DNA of 64,000 nucleotides from Bacteroides sp. (GTDB lineage: Bacteria; Bacteroidota; Bacteroidia; Bacteroidales; Muribaculaceae), in NCBI GenBank assembly GCA_014802425.1, contig JAAVCH010000013.1, positions 33,814-97,813 on the forward strand, given 5' to 3'. Positions 41,530-51,073 of this stretch are shown here, one piece after another (position 1 is the stretch's first letter; each line of letters opens with the position of its first letter). The notes under the pieces are model-generated. The model was not told the DNA's origin and did no database searches. It worked only from the letters and a program-made list of their open reading frames with translations. The position numbers were made by a program, and so were the translations under genes.

Positions 41530-42384
41530 TCAGTCCCACTGCATCTTGCGTGTGTAGCAGTCGAGGGTGTTCTCCATCAGGCAGGCTATTGTCATCGGAC
41601 CCACGCCTCCGGGCACCGGAGTTATGACCGAGGCCTTCGGTTCGACTTCGGCGAAGTCGACGTCGCCGGAAAGCTTTCCGGTCTCCGGATCGTGGGAGAT
41701 TCCCACGTCGATCACGGCGGCGCCCTCCTTCACCATATCGCCCTTGATGAGCTTCGGCACCCCGATGGCCACCACCAGAATATCGGCCTGGCGCGTAATG
41801 GCCCCGAGGTCAGCCGTATGGCTGTGGGCGATGGTGACGGTGGCGTTGCGGTCGAGAAGCATCTTGGCCACAGGAAAGCCCACGATGTTGCTGCGCCCTA
41901 TCACCACGGCATGCCTGCCCGCGATCTCCACTCCGGCCTTGTCGAGGAGCTTGATGATTCCTTTCGGCGTGCAGGCGCGCACTCCGGGCAACTTATGCCA
42001 CAATGCGTCCACATTGCGTGAGTGGAAACCATCGACGTCCTTGTTGGGGTCGATGGCCTCTATCACCCTGTGCTTGCGGATATGCTTCGGCAGCGGCAGC
42101 TGCACGAGTATGCCGTCGACGCTGTCGTCGTTGTTGAGCTCATGTATCCTGTCGATGAGCTCATGCTCGGTGATGGTGTCGGGCAGAAGCAGCTCAGTGT
42201 GGGAGAATCCCACTTCCTGGGCGGCCTTTCCCTTGCCGCGCACGTAGGTGTGGCTGTTGGGGTCGTCGCCCACGAGTATGACGCAGAGATTGGGTTCACG
42301 GCCGTACTCTATACGGTAGCTCGCCACTTTCCTCGCAATGTTCTCGCGCACCTCACGCGCCAGATCTTTTCCACTTATAATCAT
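41530..42384 (-). CDS. folD: Bifunctional methylenetetrahydrofolate dehydrogenase/cyclohydrolase
   Basis: YVRGKGKAAQEVG, GILVQLPLPKHI, VVIGRSNIVGFPVAKML, PVPGGVGPMTIACLMENT. Confidence 0.96.
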   Translation of the reverse strand: MIISGKDLAREVRENIARKVASYRIEYGREPNLCVILVGDDPNSHTYVRGKGKAAQEVGFSHTELLLPDTITEHELIDRIHELNNDDSVDGILVQLPLPKHIRKHRVIEAIDPNKDVDGFHSRNVDALWHKLPGVRACTPKGIIKLLDKAGVEIAGRHAVVIGRSNIVGFPVAKMLLDRNATVTIAHSHTADLGAITRQADILVVAIGVPKLIKGDMVKEGAAVIDVGISHDPETGKLSGDVDFAEVEPKASVITPVPGGVGPMTIACLMENTLDCYTRKMQWD

Positions 42385-42479
42385 CTTTTACCTTTACCTT
42401 TCGATATTTTACCTGCAGGCATCCCGGTTTCCCCTGACGCCCGCTTCCCCATACCTGTCAATTCCCCTCCGGACGGCTG

Positions 42480-43739
42480 TCAAAGCGCCGCCTTGCCGAT
42501 GTCGGTGCGGTGGAAAAGACCATCGGCCTTGATGCGCCCGATGTCGGCGAGCACCCCGGCATTGGCCTCGGCGAGGGTCTCCCCCGCTCCCACCACCATC
42601 AGCACGCGTCCGCCGGCACTCTGAAGCGAGCCGTCGGCGCCGAGCGCGGTACCCATATGGTAGGCCTTGCCCGAAATGGAGTCGAGGCCTTCGATGCGCA
42701 CCCCCTTTACGTACTTGCCGGGGTATCCCTCGGCCGCCATCACCACCCCGAGATATGCCTTGGGGCTCCAGCGGAGCTCGCACTCGCCGCCGTCGACGGC
42801 AGCCTCGAAGAGTTCCACGATGTCGGATTCGAGACGCGGGAGCACCACTTCCGTCTCAGGGTCGCCGAAGCGGGCGTTGAACTCAATCACCTTCGGGCCC
42901 TCGGCCGTAAGAATCAGTCCGCCGTAAAGCACTCCGGTGAACGGCACGCCCTCGGCCACCATGGCCTTGGCGGCGGCCTTCAGCACTTTTTCAAGGGCCT
43001 CTTCGCGCACGTCATCGGTGATGAAAGGCACCGGGCTGTAGGCACCCATACCCCCTGTGTTGGGTCCCTTGTCGCCGTCATAGGCGCGTTTATGGTCCTG
43101 CGCTATGGCAAGGGGATACACCTTCTCGCCCGACACCACGGCCATGAACGAGAATTCCGGCCCGCTGAGGAATTCCTCCACGATGACCTTTCCCTTGCCG
43201 AATGTGGCGTCGAGAAGCATATCGCGGAGAGCGGCCTCGGCTTCCTCATAGGTCGTGGCCACAACCACTCCCTTGCCTGCCGCCAGACCGTCGTACTTGA
43301 TCACGGCCGGAAGCGGACGCCGGCTTACGTACTCCCATGCAGGCTCGAATTCGGTAAATGTCTCATAGGCTCCGGTCGGTATGCCGTACTTCATCATTAT
43401 CTGCTTGGCGAATTCCTTACTGCTCTCGATGCGGGCCGCGCTCTTCGTGGGGCCGAAGATGCGGAGTCCCTCTGCCCGGAACGCGTCGGCTATGCCGGCG
43501 GCCAGGGCCGCTTCTGGCCCTACGACGGTGAGGTCGACCCCCTCTTCCCTGGCGAGCTTAAGCAGGGCATCTATATCGGTGACGGGTATGTCGACGCATT
43601 CAGCCTGGGCGGCTATTCCGGCATTGCCCGGAGCGCAGATGATGCGGCCTGCCTGCGGCGAACGCGAGATGGCGTCGACGATGGCGTGCTCTCTGCCGCC
43701 GCTTCCTACCACGAGAATCGTTTTCTTCTGTTTCTCCAT
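42480..43739 (-). CDS. purD: Phosphoribosylamine-glycine ligase
   Basis: VVGSGGREHAIVDAI, GPEAALAAGIADAF, VIEFNARFGDPETEVVLPRL. Confidence 0.97.
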   Translation of the reverse strand: MEKQKKTILVVGSGGREHAIVDAISRSPQAGRIICAPGNAGIAAQAECVDIPVTDIDALLKLAREEGVDLTVVGPEAALAAGIADAFRAEGLRIFGPTKSAARIESSKEFAKQIMMKYGIPTGAYETFTEFEPAWEYVSRRPLPAVIKYDGLAAGKGVVVATTYEEAEAALRDMLLDATFGKGKVIVEEFLSGPEFSFMAVVSGEKVYPLAIAQDHKRAYDGDKGPNTGGMGAYSPVPFITDDVREEALEKVLKAAAKAMVAEGVPFTGVLYGGLILTAEGPKVIEFNARFGDPETEVVLPRLESDIVELFEAAVDGGECELRWSPKAYLGVVMAAEGYPGKYVKGVRIEGLDSISGKAYHMGTALGADGSLQSAGGRVLMVVGAGETLAEANAGVLADIGRIKADGLFHRTDIGKAAL

Positions 43740-43769
43740 TATATAACGGACTTATATAAATCATCCGGT

Positions 43770-43804
43770 GTCACTGCCGCCGGACTGAAGCCGGCGGCGG
43801 TGAC
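43770..43804 (-). other. Hairpin in the purH-purD intercistronic gap
   Basis: GTCACTGCCGCCGG-actgaag-CCGGCGGCGGTGAC, 14-bp stem with one non-Watson-Crick position. Confidence 0.6.
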
Positions 43805-43821
43805 AGCCGTAGGACTCTGGA

Positions 43822-45351
43822 TTAATGTTTGAAATGACGCATGCCGGTGAAGAGCATAGTGATGCCCTTCTCGTCGGCCTTGCGGATGGCGTCTTCGTCG
43901 CGGATGCTGCCGCCGGGCTGCACGATGGCCGTGACGCCGAAGCGGGAAGCGAGTTCCACGGTGTCGTCAAAGGGAAGGAATCCGTCGGAAGCCAGCACGA
44001 GGCCGTGCTTGTGGCCTGCGTCGCGGGCCTGACGGAGGGCGATTTCAGCCGAGCCGACACGGTTCATCTGGCCGGCGCCCACGCCGAGTGTCATGCCGTC
44101 CTTCACGACGCAGATGGCGTTGCTCTTGACGTGCTTCACGATCTTCCAGCCGAAATCCATGTCGGCGAGTTCATCGGCTGTCGGGCGTCGCTCGGTGACA
44201 CACATGTCGTCGGTCACGGTCTTGATGTCGACATCGGCATCCTGCACGAGCAGGCCGCCGTTGACACCCACATACTGCTTCTGGGGCTCGCGGCTGTTGT
44301 CCATCTTCACTTCGAGCAGGCGCAGGTTCTTCTTGGAGGCGAGCACTTCGAGGGCGCCCTCCTCAAATGCGGGAGCCATCACGATCTCAAGGAATATGGG
44401 TTTCATCAGGGCGGCCACTTCAGCCGTCAGCGGACGGTTCATGGCCACGATGCCGCCGTAGATGCTGACCTTATCGGCCTCGTAGGCGCGGGTCCACGCC
44501 TCCTTGAGGTCATGGCCGGTGGCGGCGCCGCAGGGATTCATGTGCTTCAGGCCCACGCAGAACGGAGCCTCGAATTCCCGCACTATGCTGAGGGCGGCGT
44601 TGGCGTCCTGGATATTGTTGTAGGAAAGCTCCTTTCCGCCGAGCTGACTGGCGAACGCCACTGAGTACGGCACCTCCTTCGACGCACGGTAGAAGGCCGC
44701 CTTCTGATGGGGGTTCTCACCGTAGCGGAGAGTCTGCACGATGTCGAAATCAAGGAACAGCTTCTCGGGCAGTCCGGCCTGCTTGCGCATGTACTCGGCT
44801 ATGTGGGAGTCGTACTCGGCGGTGTGGGTATATGCCTGGGCCGAGAGGCGCAGGCGCGTGGCGGGCAGCGTGTTGCCGTTCTCGCGGATTTCCTCGAGCA
44901 CCGTGGCGTAATCGTCGGGATCGCACACCACCGTCACGTCGCGGAAGTTCTTGGCGGCTGAACGGAGCATCGAGGGGCCGCCTATGTCGATGTTCTCCAC
45001 GGCATCCTCCATCGTGACACCCTCCTTGGCGATTGTGGCCTCGAAGGGATAGAGGTTGACGCATACCATGTCGATAGGCTCGATGCCGTTTTCGTACATC
45101 TGGCGGAGATGGTCCTCAAGGTCGCGACGGCCAAGCAGCCCGCCGTGTACCTTGGGATGGAGTGTCTTGACGCGGCCGTCGCAGATTTCGGGGAAGCCTG
45201 TGATGTCGCTGATGTTGATGATCGGGAGTCCAGCCTCGCGGAGGGTCTTCATAGTGCCCCCGGTGGCGATTATCTCCCACCCCATTTCATGGAGGGCCGT
45301 GGCGAACTCGACTATGCCACGCTTATCTGATACGCTTATAAGTGCTTTCAT
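43822..45351 (-). CDS. purH: Bifunctional AICAR transformylase/IMP cyclohydrolase
   Basis: ALISVSDKRGIVEFATAL, RYGENPHQKAAFY, KHMNPCGAA. Confidence 0.97.
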   Translation of the reverse strand: MKALISVSDKRGIVEFATALHEMGWEIIATGGTMKTLREAGLPIINISDITGFPEICDGRVKTLHPKVHGGLLGRRDLEDHLRQMYENGIEPIDMVCVNLYPFEATIAKEGVTMEDAVENIDIGGPSMLRSAAKNFRDVTVVCDPDDYATVLEEIRENGNTLPATRLRLSAQAYTHTAEYDSHIAEYMRKQAGLPEKLFLDFDIVQTLRYGENPHQKAAFYRASKEVPYSVAFASQLGGKELSYNNIQDANAALSIVREFEAPFCVGLKHMNPCGAATGHDLKEAWTRAYEADKVSIYGGIVAMNRPLTAEVAALMKPIFLEIVMAPAFEEGALEVLASKKNLRLLEVKMDNSREPQKQYVGVNGGLLVQDADVDIKTVTDDMCVTERRPTADELADMDFGWKIVKHVKSNAICVVKDGMTLGVGAGQMNRVGSAEIALRQARDAGHKHGLVLASDGFLPFDDTVELASRFGVTAIVQPGGSIRDEDAIRKADEKGITMLFTGMRHFKH

Positions 45352-45361
45352 TTTCTACAGT

Positions 45362-46387
45362 TTATTTCATTGTCACTCCGGAGCCTTCCACGACACGGCC
45401 GATGACCGATGCCTTTTCTCCGGCCTCTGTGAGGATTCCGATGGTGCGCTCCACGTCTTCGGGGGCCACAGCGAGAACCATGCCTATGCCCATGTTGAAG
45501 ATGTTGAACATCTCGCGGTGCGGAATCCTGCCGTACTTCTCAAGCATGCGGAACACGGGGAGTATTTCCCAGCTTCCCTCTTCGACCTCCACGCCCTGGC
45601 CCTCCTTGAGGATACGGGGGATGTTCTCGTCGAATCCGCCTCCGGTGATGTGGGCCAGACCATGCACATCCACCTCGGAGAGGACCTTGAGGATGGGCTT
45701 GACATAAATCCTGGTCGGAGTCAGGAGCATCTCGCCCAGAGTCTGGGGAGCTGTCTCGGGGAGTGTGTCGGAATAGCTGAGGGAGTTGTCGCTCACGATC
45801 TTGCGCACGAGGCTGAATCCGTTGCTGTGGACTCCGCTGGAGGCGATGCCGACGAGCACGTCGCCGACGCTGACCTTCGAGCAGTCGATTAGCTTGGATT
45901 TCTCTACCGCGCCCACCGTGAATCCGGCTATGTCGTACTCGTCTTCGTCGTACATGCCGGGCATCTCGGCGGTCTCGCCGCCCACCAGGGCGCATCCTGC
46001 CTGACGGCACCCTTCGGCCACTCCGGCCACGATGGCCTCCACGACTTCGGGATGGTTCTTGCCGACGGCCACATAGTCAAGGAATACGAGCGGCTCGGCG
46101 CCCTGCGCGAGAACATCGTTGACGCACATAGCCACGGCGTCGATGCCGATGGTGTCGTGGATTCCGCTGGCGAAGGCTATCTTGAGCTTGGTGCCCACGC
46201 CGTCGGTGCCGCTCACCAGGACGGGGTGCTCGTAGCCTAAGGATCCAAGGTCGAACATGCCGCCGAAGCTGCCGATGTTACCCATCGAGCCGCGACGCTC
46301 CGTAGACTTGACATGCTTCTTGATACGGCTTACTACTTCGTATCCGGCTTCCAGGTTGACCCCGGACTCTTCATAAGATTTAGCCAT
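45362..46387 (-). CDS. purM: Phosphoribosylformylglycinamidine cyclo-ligase
   Basis: [42 protein letters not shown]. Confidence 0.96.
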   Translation of the reverse strand: MAKSYEESGVNLEAGYEVVSRIKKHVKSTERRGSMGNIGSFGGMFDLGSLGYEHPVLVSGTDGVGTKLKIAFASGIHDTIGIDAVAMCVNDVLAQGAEPLVFLDYVAVGKNHPEVVEAIVAGVAEGCRQAGCALVGGETAEMPGMYDEDEYDIAGFTVGAVEKSKLIDCSKVSVGDVLVGIASSGVHSNGFSLVRKIVSDNSLSYSDTLPETAPQTLGEMLLTPTRIYVKPILKVLSEVDVHGLAHITGGGFDENIPRILKEGQGVEVEEGSWEILPVFRMLEKYGRIPHREMFNIFNMGIGMVLAVAPEDVERTIGILTEAGEKASVIGRVVEGSGVTMK

Positions 46388-46408
46388 TGCTGTATATTGG
46401 TCTTTTTT

Positions 46409-49400
46409 TTAGTTTTTCTTAAAGTATTTCACGGCGTTGGCGAAGAGGTTCTGGTTCTTGTCGCCGTGGATGTTCTTCATCAGCCCTTCGGCGTAACGCT
46501 CGGAGTGGCCCATCTTTCCCAGCACGAGTCCGTCGGGGCTTATGATACCCTCGATGGCGAATGTGGAGCCATTGGGATTGGCCGGCGAGGTCATTGTGGC
46601 GTGCCCTTCGGCGTCGGCATACTGGAATGCTATCTGGCCGGCCTTCAGGAGGTTCTCGGCCATCTCTTCCGAGCATGTGAACTTACCCTCGCCGTGCGAG
46701 GCGGCGATGCTGTGGAGCTGGCCGATGCGGAAGCCGTCGAGCCAGGGGGAGGCAAGCGTGCCGACACGTGTCTCCACGATCTGGGAGATGTGGCGGTTGA
46801 TGTCGTTATGGAAGAGCGTGGGTGATTCCGAGGAGAGTTCACCGATTTTGCCGTAAGGCAGGAGTCCGCTCTTCACCAGGGCCTGGAAACCGTTGCAGAT
46901 ACCGATCACGAGTCCCTTGCGGGCAAGCAGGCGCTCGATGGCGCCTTTCACCTTGTCGTTCATAAGCACGGATGCGATGAACTTTCCGCTGCCGTCCGGC
47001 TCGTCGCCCTCGGAGAAGCCGCCGCTTATGGCGAGGATATGGCAGTTGTCGATGCCTGCCACCATCTCTTCCACGGAGGACGTGATGTCGTCGGCCGAGA
47101 GGTTGCGGAACACCCTGTACGCGCATTCGGCCCCCTCACGGGTGAAGGCCTTGATCATGTCGTAGTCGCAGTTGGTGCCCGGGAATACGGGGAGGTACAC
47201 GCGGGGATGCTCCGTCGGCTCGCCGGGCCAGTGGCCGGTGAAGGCCGGGCCGGTGGCGTCGGGCGCGTCGCCGGTCACTCCCGACCGGTCGGGATACACT
47301 TCACGGAATTTGGCCTGATTGGCTTTCTCCAGTTCGAAGATGTCCATCTTCTCGCCGTTCACTTCGAGCACGGCTTCGCCTACAGTGCGTCCGATCTCCA
47401 CAAAGCCCGGGAGATCGATCTTCTCGCGGCTTTCCACAAGAATCGAGCCATAGCTCAGGTCAAACAGGCGGTTCTCATCCACCTTCACTTCCGCGCCCAC
47501 GGCATTGCCGAAGCTCATCTTAGCCAGGGCCTCGGCCATGGAGCCCGCGCCGAGGGCGTAGGCTGCCACTATGCTGCCGTCGGCTATAAGCCGCTCGACG
47601 TTCTCGAAATTGGCGGTAAGCTGTGCGGTGTCCGGGAATCGGTCGGCACGCGGGGTGTGCTCGACGAGATAGAGATAGTCGCCCCCCTGCTTGAATTCGG
47701 GCGAGATGACGCGGCGTGCGTCGACGGCGCCCACTCCGAAGGCTATCAGAGTCGGGGGCACATTGATGTCGGCGAATGTGCCGCTCATGGAGTCCTTGCC
47801 GCCGATCGACGGAAGACCGAACTCCACCTGCATTCGAAGTGTGCCGAGCAATGCGGCCAGGGGCTTGCCCCATGCCAGTTCGGATGCCATTTTCTCGAAG
47901 TATTCCTGATAGGAGAAACGCATCGTCTTATGGCGCTGACCTGCGGCCACGGCCTTCGCTATGGCCTCCACCACGGCGTAGGCTGCGCCGTGGTACGGGC
48001 TCCAGGCCGAGATTTCGGGATTGAAGCCGAAAGCCATGAGGGAGGCCGTGTGGGTGGTGCGGTTGCCCACGGGGAGCTTCTGCACACTGACCTGAGTCTC
48101 TGTGGCCTGACGGCGTCCGCCGAAAGGCATGAGTACCGTAGAGGCGCCGATCGAGGAGTCGAACATCTCGATCAGACCCTTCTGCGAAGTGACGTTGGGC
48201 TGCGCCAGCACGGTCTTGAACTTTTCCGTCAGCGTCGAGCCGGCGGGAGTCCTTACGAACGGCGCGGCGTCGAAGTCGACGGCCCCCACTACGGCGCTTG
48301 CGTAATGCGGCGCGCCGGCCGAGTCGATGAAGTCGCGGCGGAGGTCGGCCGCGAGCTCACCCTTGTAGTACATGCGCATACGGGCCGTGTCGGTGACATC
48401 GGCCACATGGGTCACCTCAAGGTTCTCTTCGGCGCAGTATCTTTCAAATTCCTCACGGTCCTTGGGATCGATCACCACGCTCATGCGCTCCTGTGATTCG
48501 GAGATGGCGAGTTCGGTGGGATTAAGTCCGGAGTATTTAGTCGGCACACGGTCAAGGTAGATGTCGAGTCCGTCGGTAAGCTCACCGATGGCCACGCTGA
48601 CACCTCCGGCGCCGAAGTCATTGGATTTCTTGATAAGGCGTGTCACCTCGGGGCGACGGAAGAGGCGGGCGATCTTACGCTCTTCGGGAGCGTTGCCCTT
48701 CTGCACCTCCGAGCCGCATTCCTCAAGCGAAGCGGTGGTGTGCTCCTTCGACGAGCCCGTGGCTCCGCCGATGCCGTCGCGGCCGGTGCGGCCGCCGAAC
48801 ATGAGGATGATGTCTCCCGGCACGGGGCTCTCGCGGCGCACATCGGAGGCCTTAACGGCTCCTACTACGGCGCCGACTTCAAGACGCTTGGCCACGTAGT
48901 CGGGGTGGTAGACCTCACGCACGTGTGTGGTGGCCAGGCCGATCTGGTTGCCGTAAGAGGAATATCCCGAGGCCGCCCTCTGGGTGATGACGCGCTGGGC
49001 GAGCTTACCCGGCATGGTCTCCCCTACGGGCTGCCATATGTTGCCGGCGCCGGTGACGCGCATTGCCTGATAGACATAGCTACGGCCGCTCAGCGGGTCG
49101 CGGATGGCTCCGCCCAGACAGGTGGACGCACCGCCGAAGGGCTCGATTTCCGTAGGATGGTTGTGGGTCTCGTTCTTGAACTGCAGGAGCCAGCGTTCAG
49201 TCTCACCGTCGACGTCGACGTCCACATAGACAGAGCATGCGTTGTTCTCCTCGCTCTGCTCCATGTCGTCGAGCAGGCCCTGTTTCTTGAGATAGCGCGC
49301 GCCGATTGTGGCGAGGTCCATCAGGCAGAGGCTTTTCTCATCCCTGCCGAGTTCATGGCGGATTTCGTGCCACTGCTTCACGGCATCGCGTATGTCGTCG

Positions 49401-50131
49401 GCCACGGGGGCATCCTCCACACGGATATCGGTAAGGTTGGTGGTGAAGGTCGTGTGGCGGCAGTGGTCGCTCCAGTATGTGTCAAGAATCCGGAGTTCCG
49501 TCTCGTTGGGGTCGCGGCCTTCTGTACGGAAGTATTCCACTACCTCCATAAGGTCGTCGGCATTCATGGCCAGCCCCTTTCCTTTGCAGTATGCGGCCGC
49601 ATCGGCCGGGGTGATTTCCCGGAATCCGGCGAGTGTCTCCACGGGAGAGGCCTGGGCCTTTTCCACGGGAGCCAGCCGCGTGAGGTCCTTGCGGCGGGAT
49701 TCCACGGGATTGATGCAGTAGCGGGCTATCTTCTCAAGGTCCTCCCCGCTCACGGAGTCATCGAAAATCATGAGGCGGGCGGAGCGTATCTCCACATCTG
49801 CCTCCGGGTCGAGAAGCTTCACGCACTCTTCGGCAGAAGCCGCGCGCTGGTCAAACTGGCCGGGAAGATACTCCATGGCCAGGAAGGGATGCCCCTCGTA
49901 TTCCGTCTCGAAGTCGGGAGCGAAAGCCACCTTGTCCGTGGCAGGCTCTCCGAATACTCGGTAGGAGCTTTTCTCGATGAGCTCGGGAGTGAACCCGAAT
50001 AGGTCATAGACACAGACCAGACGGAGGTCCTTGATGTCGAGGCCGAGGTTGCCATTAAGTTCGCGACGCAGACTGTCGGCCTCTATACGGTAAGGCTCGG
50101 TCTTCTCGACGAAAATTCGGTTCTTGTTCAT
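46409..50131 (-). CDS. purL: Phosphoribosylformylglycinamidine synthase (large single-chain)
   Basis: 1240 aa; SDHCRHTTFTTNL, NETHNHPTEIEPFGGASTCLGGAIRD, C-terminal glutaminase PVFPGTNCDYDM, GICNGFQALVKSGLLP. Confidence 0.97.
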   Translation of the reverse strand: MNKNRIFVEKTEPYRIEADSLRRELNGNLGLDIKDLRLVCVYDLFGFTPELIEKSSYRVFGEPATDKVAFAPDFETEYEGHPFLAMEYLPGQFDQRAASAEECVKLLDPEADVEIRSARLMIFDDSVSGEDLEKIARYCINPVESRRKDLTRLAPVEKAQASPVETLAGFREITPADAAAYCKGKGLAMNADDLMEVVEYFRTEGRDPNETELRILDTYWSDHCRHTTFTTNLTDIRVEDAPVADDIRDAVKQWHEIRHELGRDEKSLCLMDLATIGARYLKKQGLLDDMEQSEENNACSVYVDVDVDGETERWLLQFKNETHNHPTEIEPFGGASTCLGGAIRDPLSGRSYVYQAMRVTGAGNIWQPVGETMPGKLAQRVITQRAASGYSSYGNQIGLATTHVREVYHPDYVAKRLEVGAVVGAVKASDVRRESPVPGDIILMFGGRTGRDGIGGATGSSKEHTTASLEECGSEVQKGNAPEERKIARLFRRPEVTRLIKKSNDFGAGGVSVAIGELTDGLDIYLDRVPTKYSGLNPTELAISESQERMSVVIDPKDREEFERYCAEENLEVTHVADVTDTARMRMYYKGELAADLRRDFIDSAGAPHYASAVVGAVDFDAAPFVRTPAGSTLTEKFKTVLAQPNVTSQKGLIEMFDSSIGASTVLMPFGGRRQATETQVSVQKLPVGNRTTHTASLMAFGFNPEISAWSPYHGAAYAVVEAIAKAVAAGQRHKTMRFSYQEYFEKMASELAWGKPLAALLGTLRMQVEFGLPSIGGKDSMSGTFADINVPPTLIAFGVGAVDARRVISPEFKQGGDYLYLVEHTPRADRFPDTAQLTANFENVERLIADGSIVAAYALGAGSMAEALAKMSFGNAVGAEVKVDENRLFDLSYGSILVESREKIDLPGFVEIGRTVGEAVLEVNGEKMDIFELEKANQAKFREVYPDRSGVTGDAPDATGPAFTGHWPGEPTEHPRVYLPVFPGTNCDYDMIKAFTREGAECAYRVFRNLSADDITSSVEEMVAGIDNCHILAISGGFSEGDEPDGSGKFIASVLMNDKVKGAIERLLARKGLVIGICNGFQALVKSGLLPYGKIGELSSESPTLFHNDINRHISQIVETRVGTLASPWLDGFRIGQLHSIAASHGEGKFTCSEEMAENLLKAGQIAFQYADAEGHATMTSPANPNGSTFAIEGIISPDGLVLGKMGHSERYAEGLMKNIHGDKNQNLFANAVKYFKKN

Positions 50132-50191
50132 TATCGGTCAGAAAGAAGTTGTATTCCTGTAAGGGTATTTCGTTTTTCCGGAGGCGCGGCA

Positions 50192-50659
50192 TCAGTCGTT
50201 GGCGGCGAGCACCTTCTCAGCCTGGCGTTTACGGAAATCGGCGAGTTTGCCGGCGAGCGAGGCGTCAGTGACGGCCATTATCTCCACGGCAAGGAGGGCG
50301 GCGTTCTTGGCGCCGTCGATGGCCACCGTGGCCACAGGTATTCCGGAGGGCATCTGCACCATCGAGAGAAGCGAATCGAGTCCCTCAAGCGAACGTGATT
50401 TCACAGGCACCCCGATGACGGGAAGCGTGGTGAACGCCGCCACGACTCCGGCGAGATGGGCCGCACCCCCTGCGGCCGCGATTACGGCTGCGAATCCGCG
50501 CTCGCGCAATTCGCTCACCCATGCCTCAAGGGCAGCCGGTGTGCGGTGAGCCGAATAAATCTTCACCTCATGCTCTACGCCAAACTCCCGAAGCACCTCG
50601 GAAGCGCCGTCCATCACGGGGCGGTCGCTGGCGGAACCCATAACTATTCCTACTTTCAT
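50192..50659 (-). CDS. purE: 5-(carboxyamino)imidazole ribonucleotide mutase
   Basis: [40 protein letters not shown]. Confidence 0.96.
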   Translation of the reverse strand: MKVGIVMGSASDRPVMDGASEVLREFGVEHEVKIYSAHRTPAALEAWVSELRERGFAAVIAAAGGAAHLAGVVAAFTTLPVIGVPVKSRSLEGLDSLLSMVQMPSGIPVATVAIDGAKNAALLAVEIMAVTDASLAGKLADFRKRQAEKVLAAND

Positions 50660-50758
50660 TTTCTTATTTAGTTATCCGTTTTTTATTTCATCTGTAGCCC
50701 GCAATGCCGGCTTGCCCTACGCTTTGCCGCCGTCGGATACCGGAGCAAGCCAGTAAAA

Positions 50759-50799
50759 GAAAAAAGCTGTGGCCGTACAGACTGTATCTGTACGACCAC
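50759..50799 (-). terminator. Intrinsic terminator in the purE leader
   Basis: Minus strand GTGGTCGTACAGA-tacag-TCTGTACGGCCAC (13 bp, one G-U) followed by AGCTTTTTTCTTTT. Confidence 0.85.
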
Positions 50800-50967
50800 A
50801 CTGATTCTTTCAAGTCGCCGCATAGGCACACCCACATCCGCACATTTCCCCGCACACCCGCTTACGCGGGCGTTCGCCCGGGCGAGCCGACGCCTGTCGG
50901 CACCCGTATATGAGATCTGCTGAATGCATACGTACTATGGCGGCTGACTGTCTCATGCTGGATTCTG

Positions 50968-50998
50968 CAAAGTTAGCAATTTTTTTCCACTTTGCCAA
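50968..50998 (-). promoter_or_regulatory. Bacteroidetes -33/-7 promoter upstream of purE
   Basis: Minus strand TTGG-19 nt-TAACTTTG. Confidence 0.7.
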
Positions 50999-51073
50999 GA
51001 ACTCCAGTCTACCTTGCGCGGACTTGCGCCCTGCCGCATGGCCGGAGGCCGGTCCGCCACGGGTCCGGAATCT

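Noticed and set aside
47039-48496. 485-aa plus-strand ORF antisense to purL
   Set aside because: purL is unambiguous on the minus strand; the antisense ORF is a codon-bias artefact
50820-50905. GC-rich palindrome cluster as a CRISPR or REP array
   Set aside because: Palindromes differ in sequence and are not regularly spaced direct repeats
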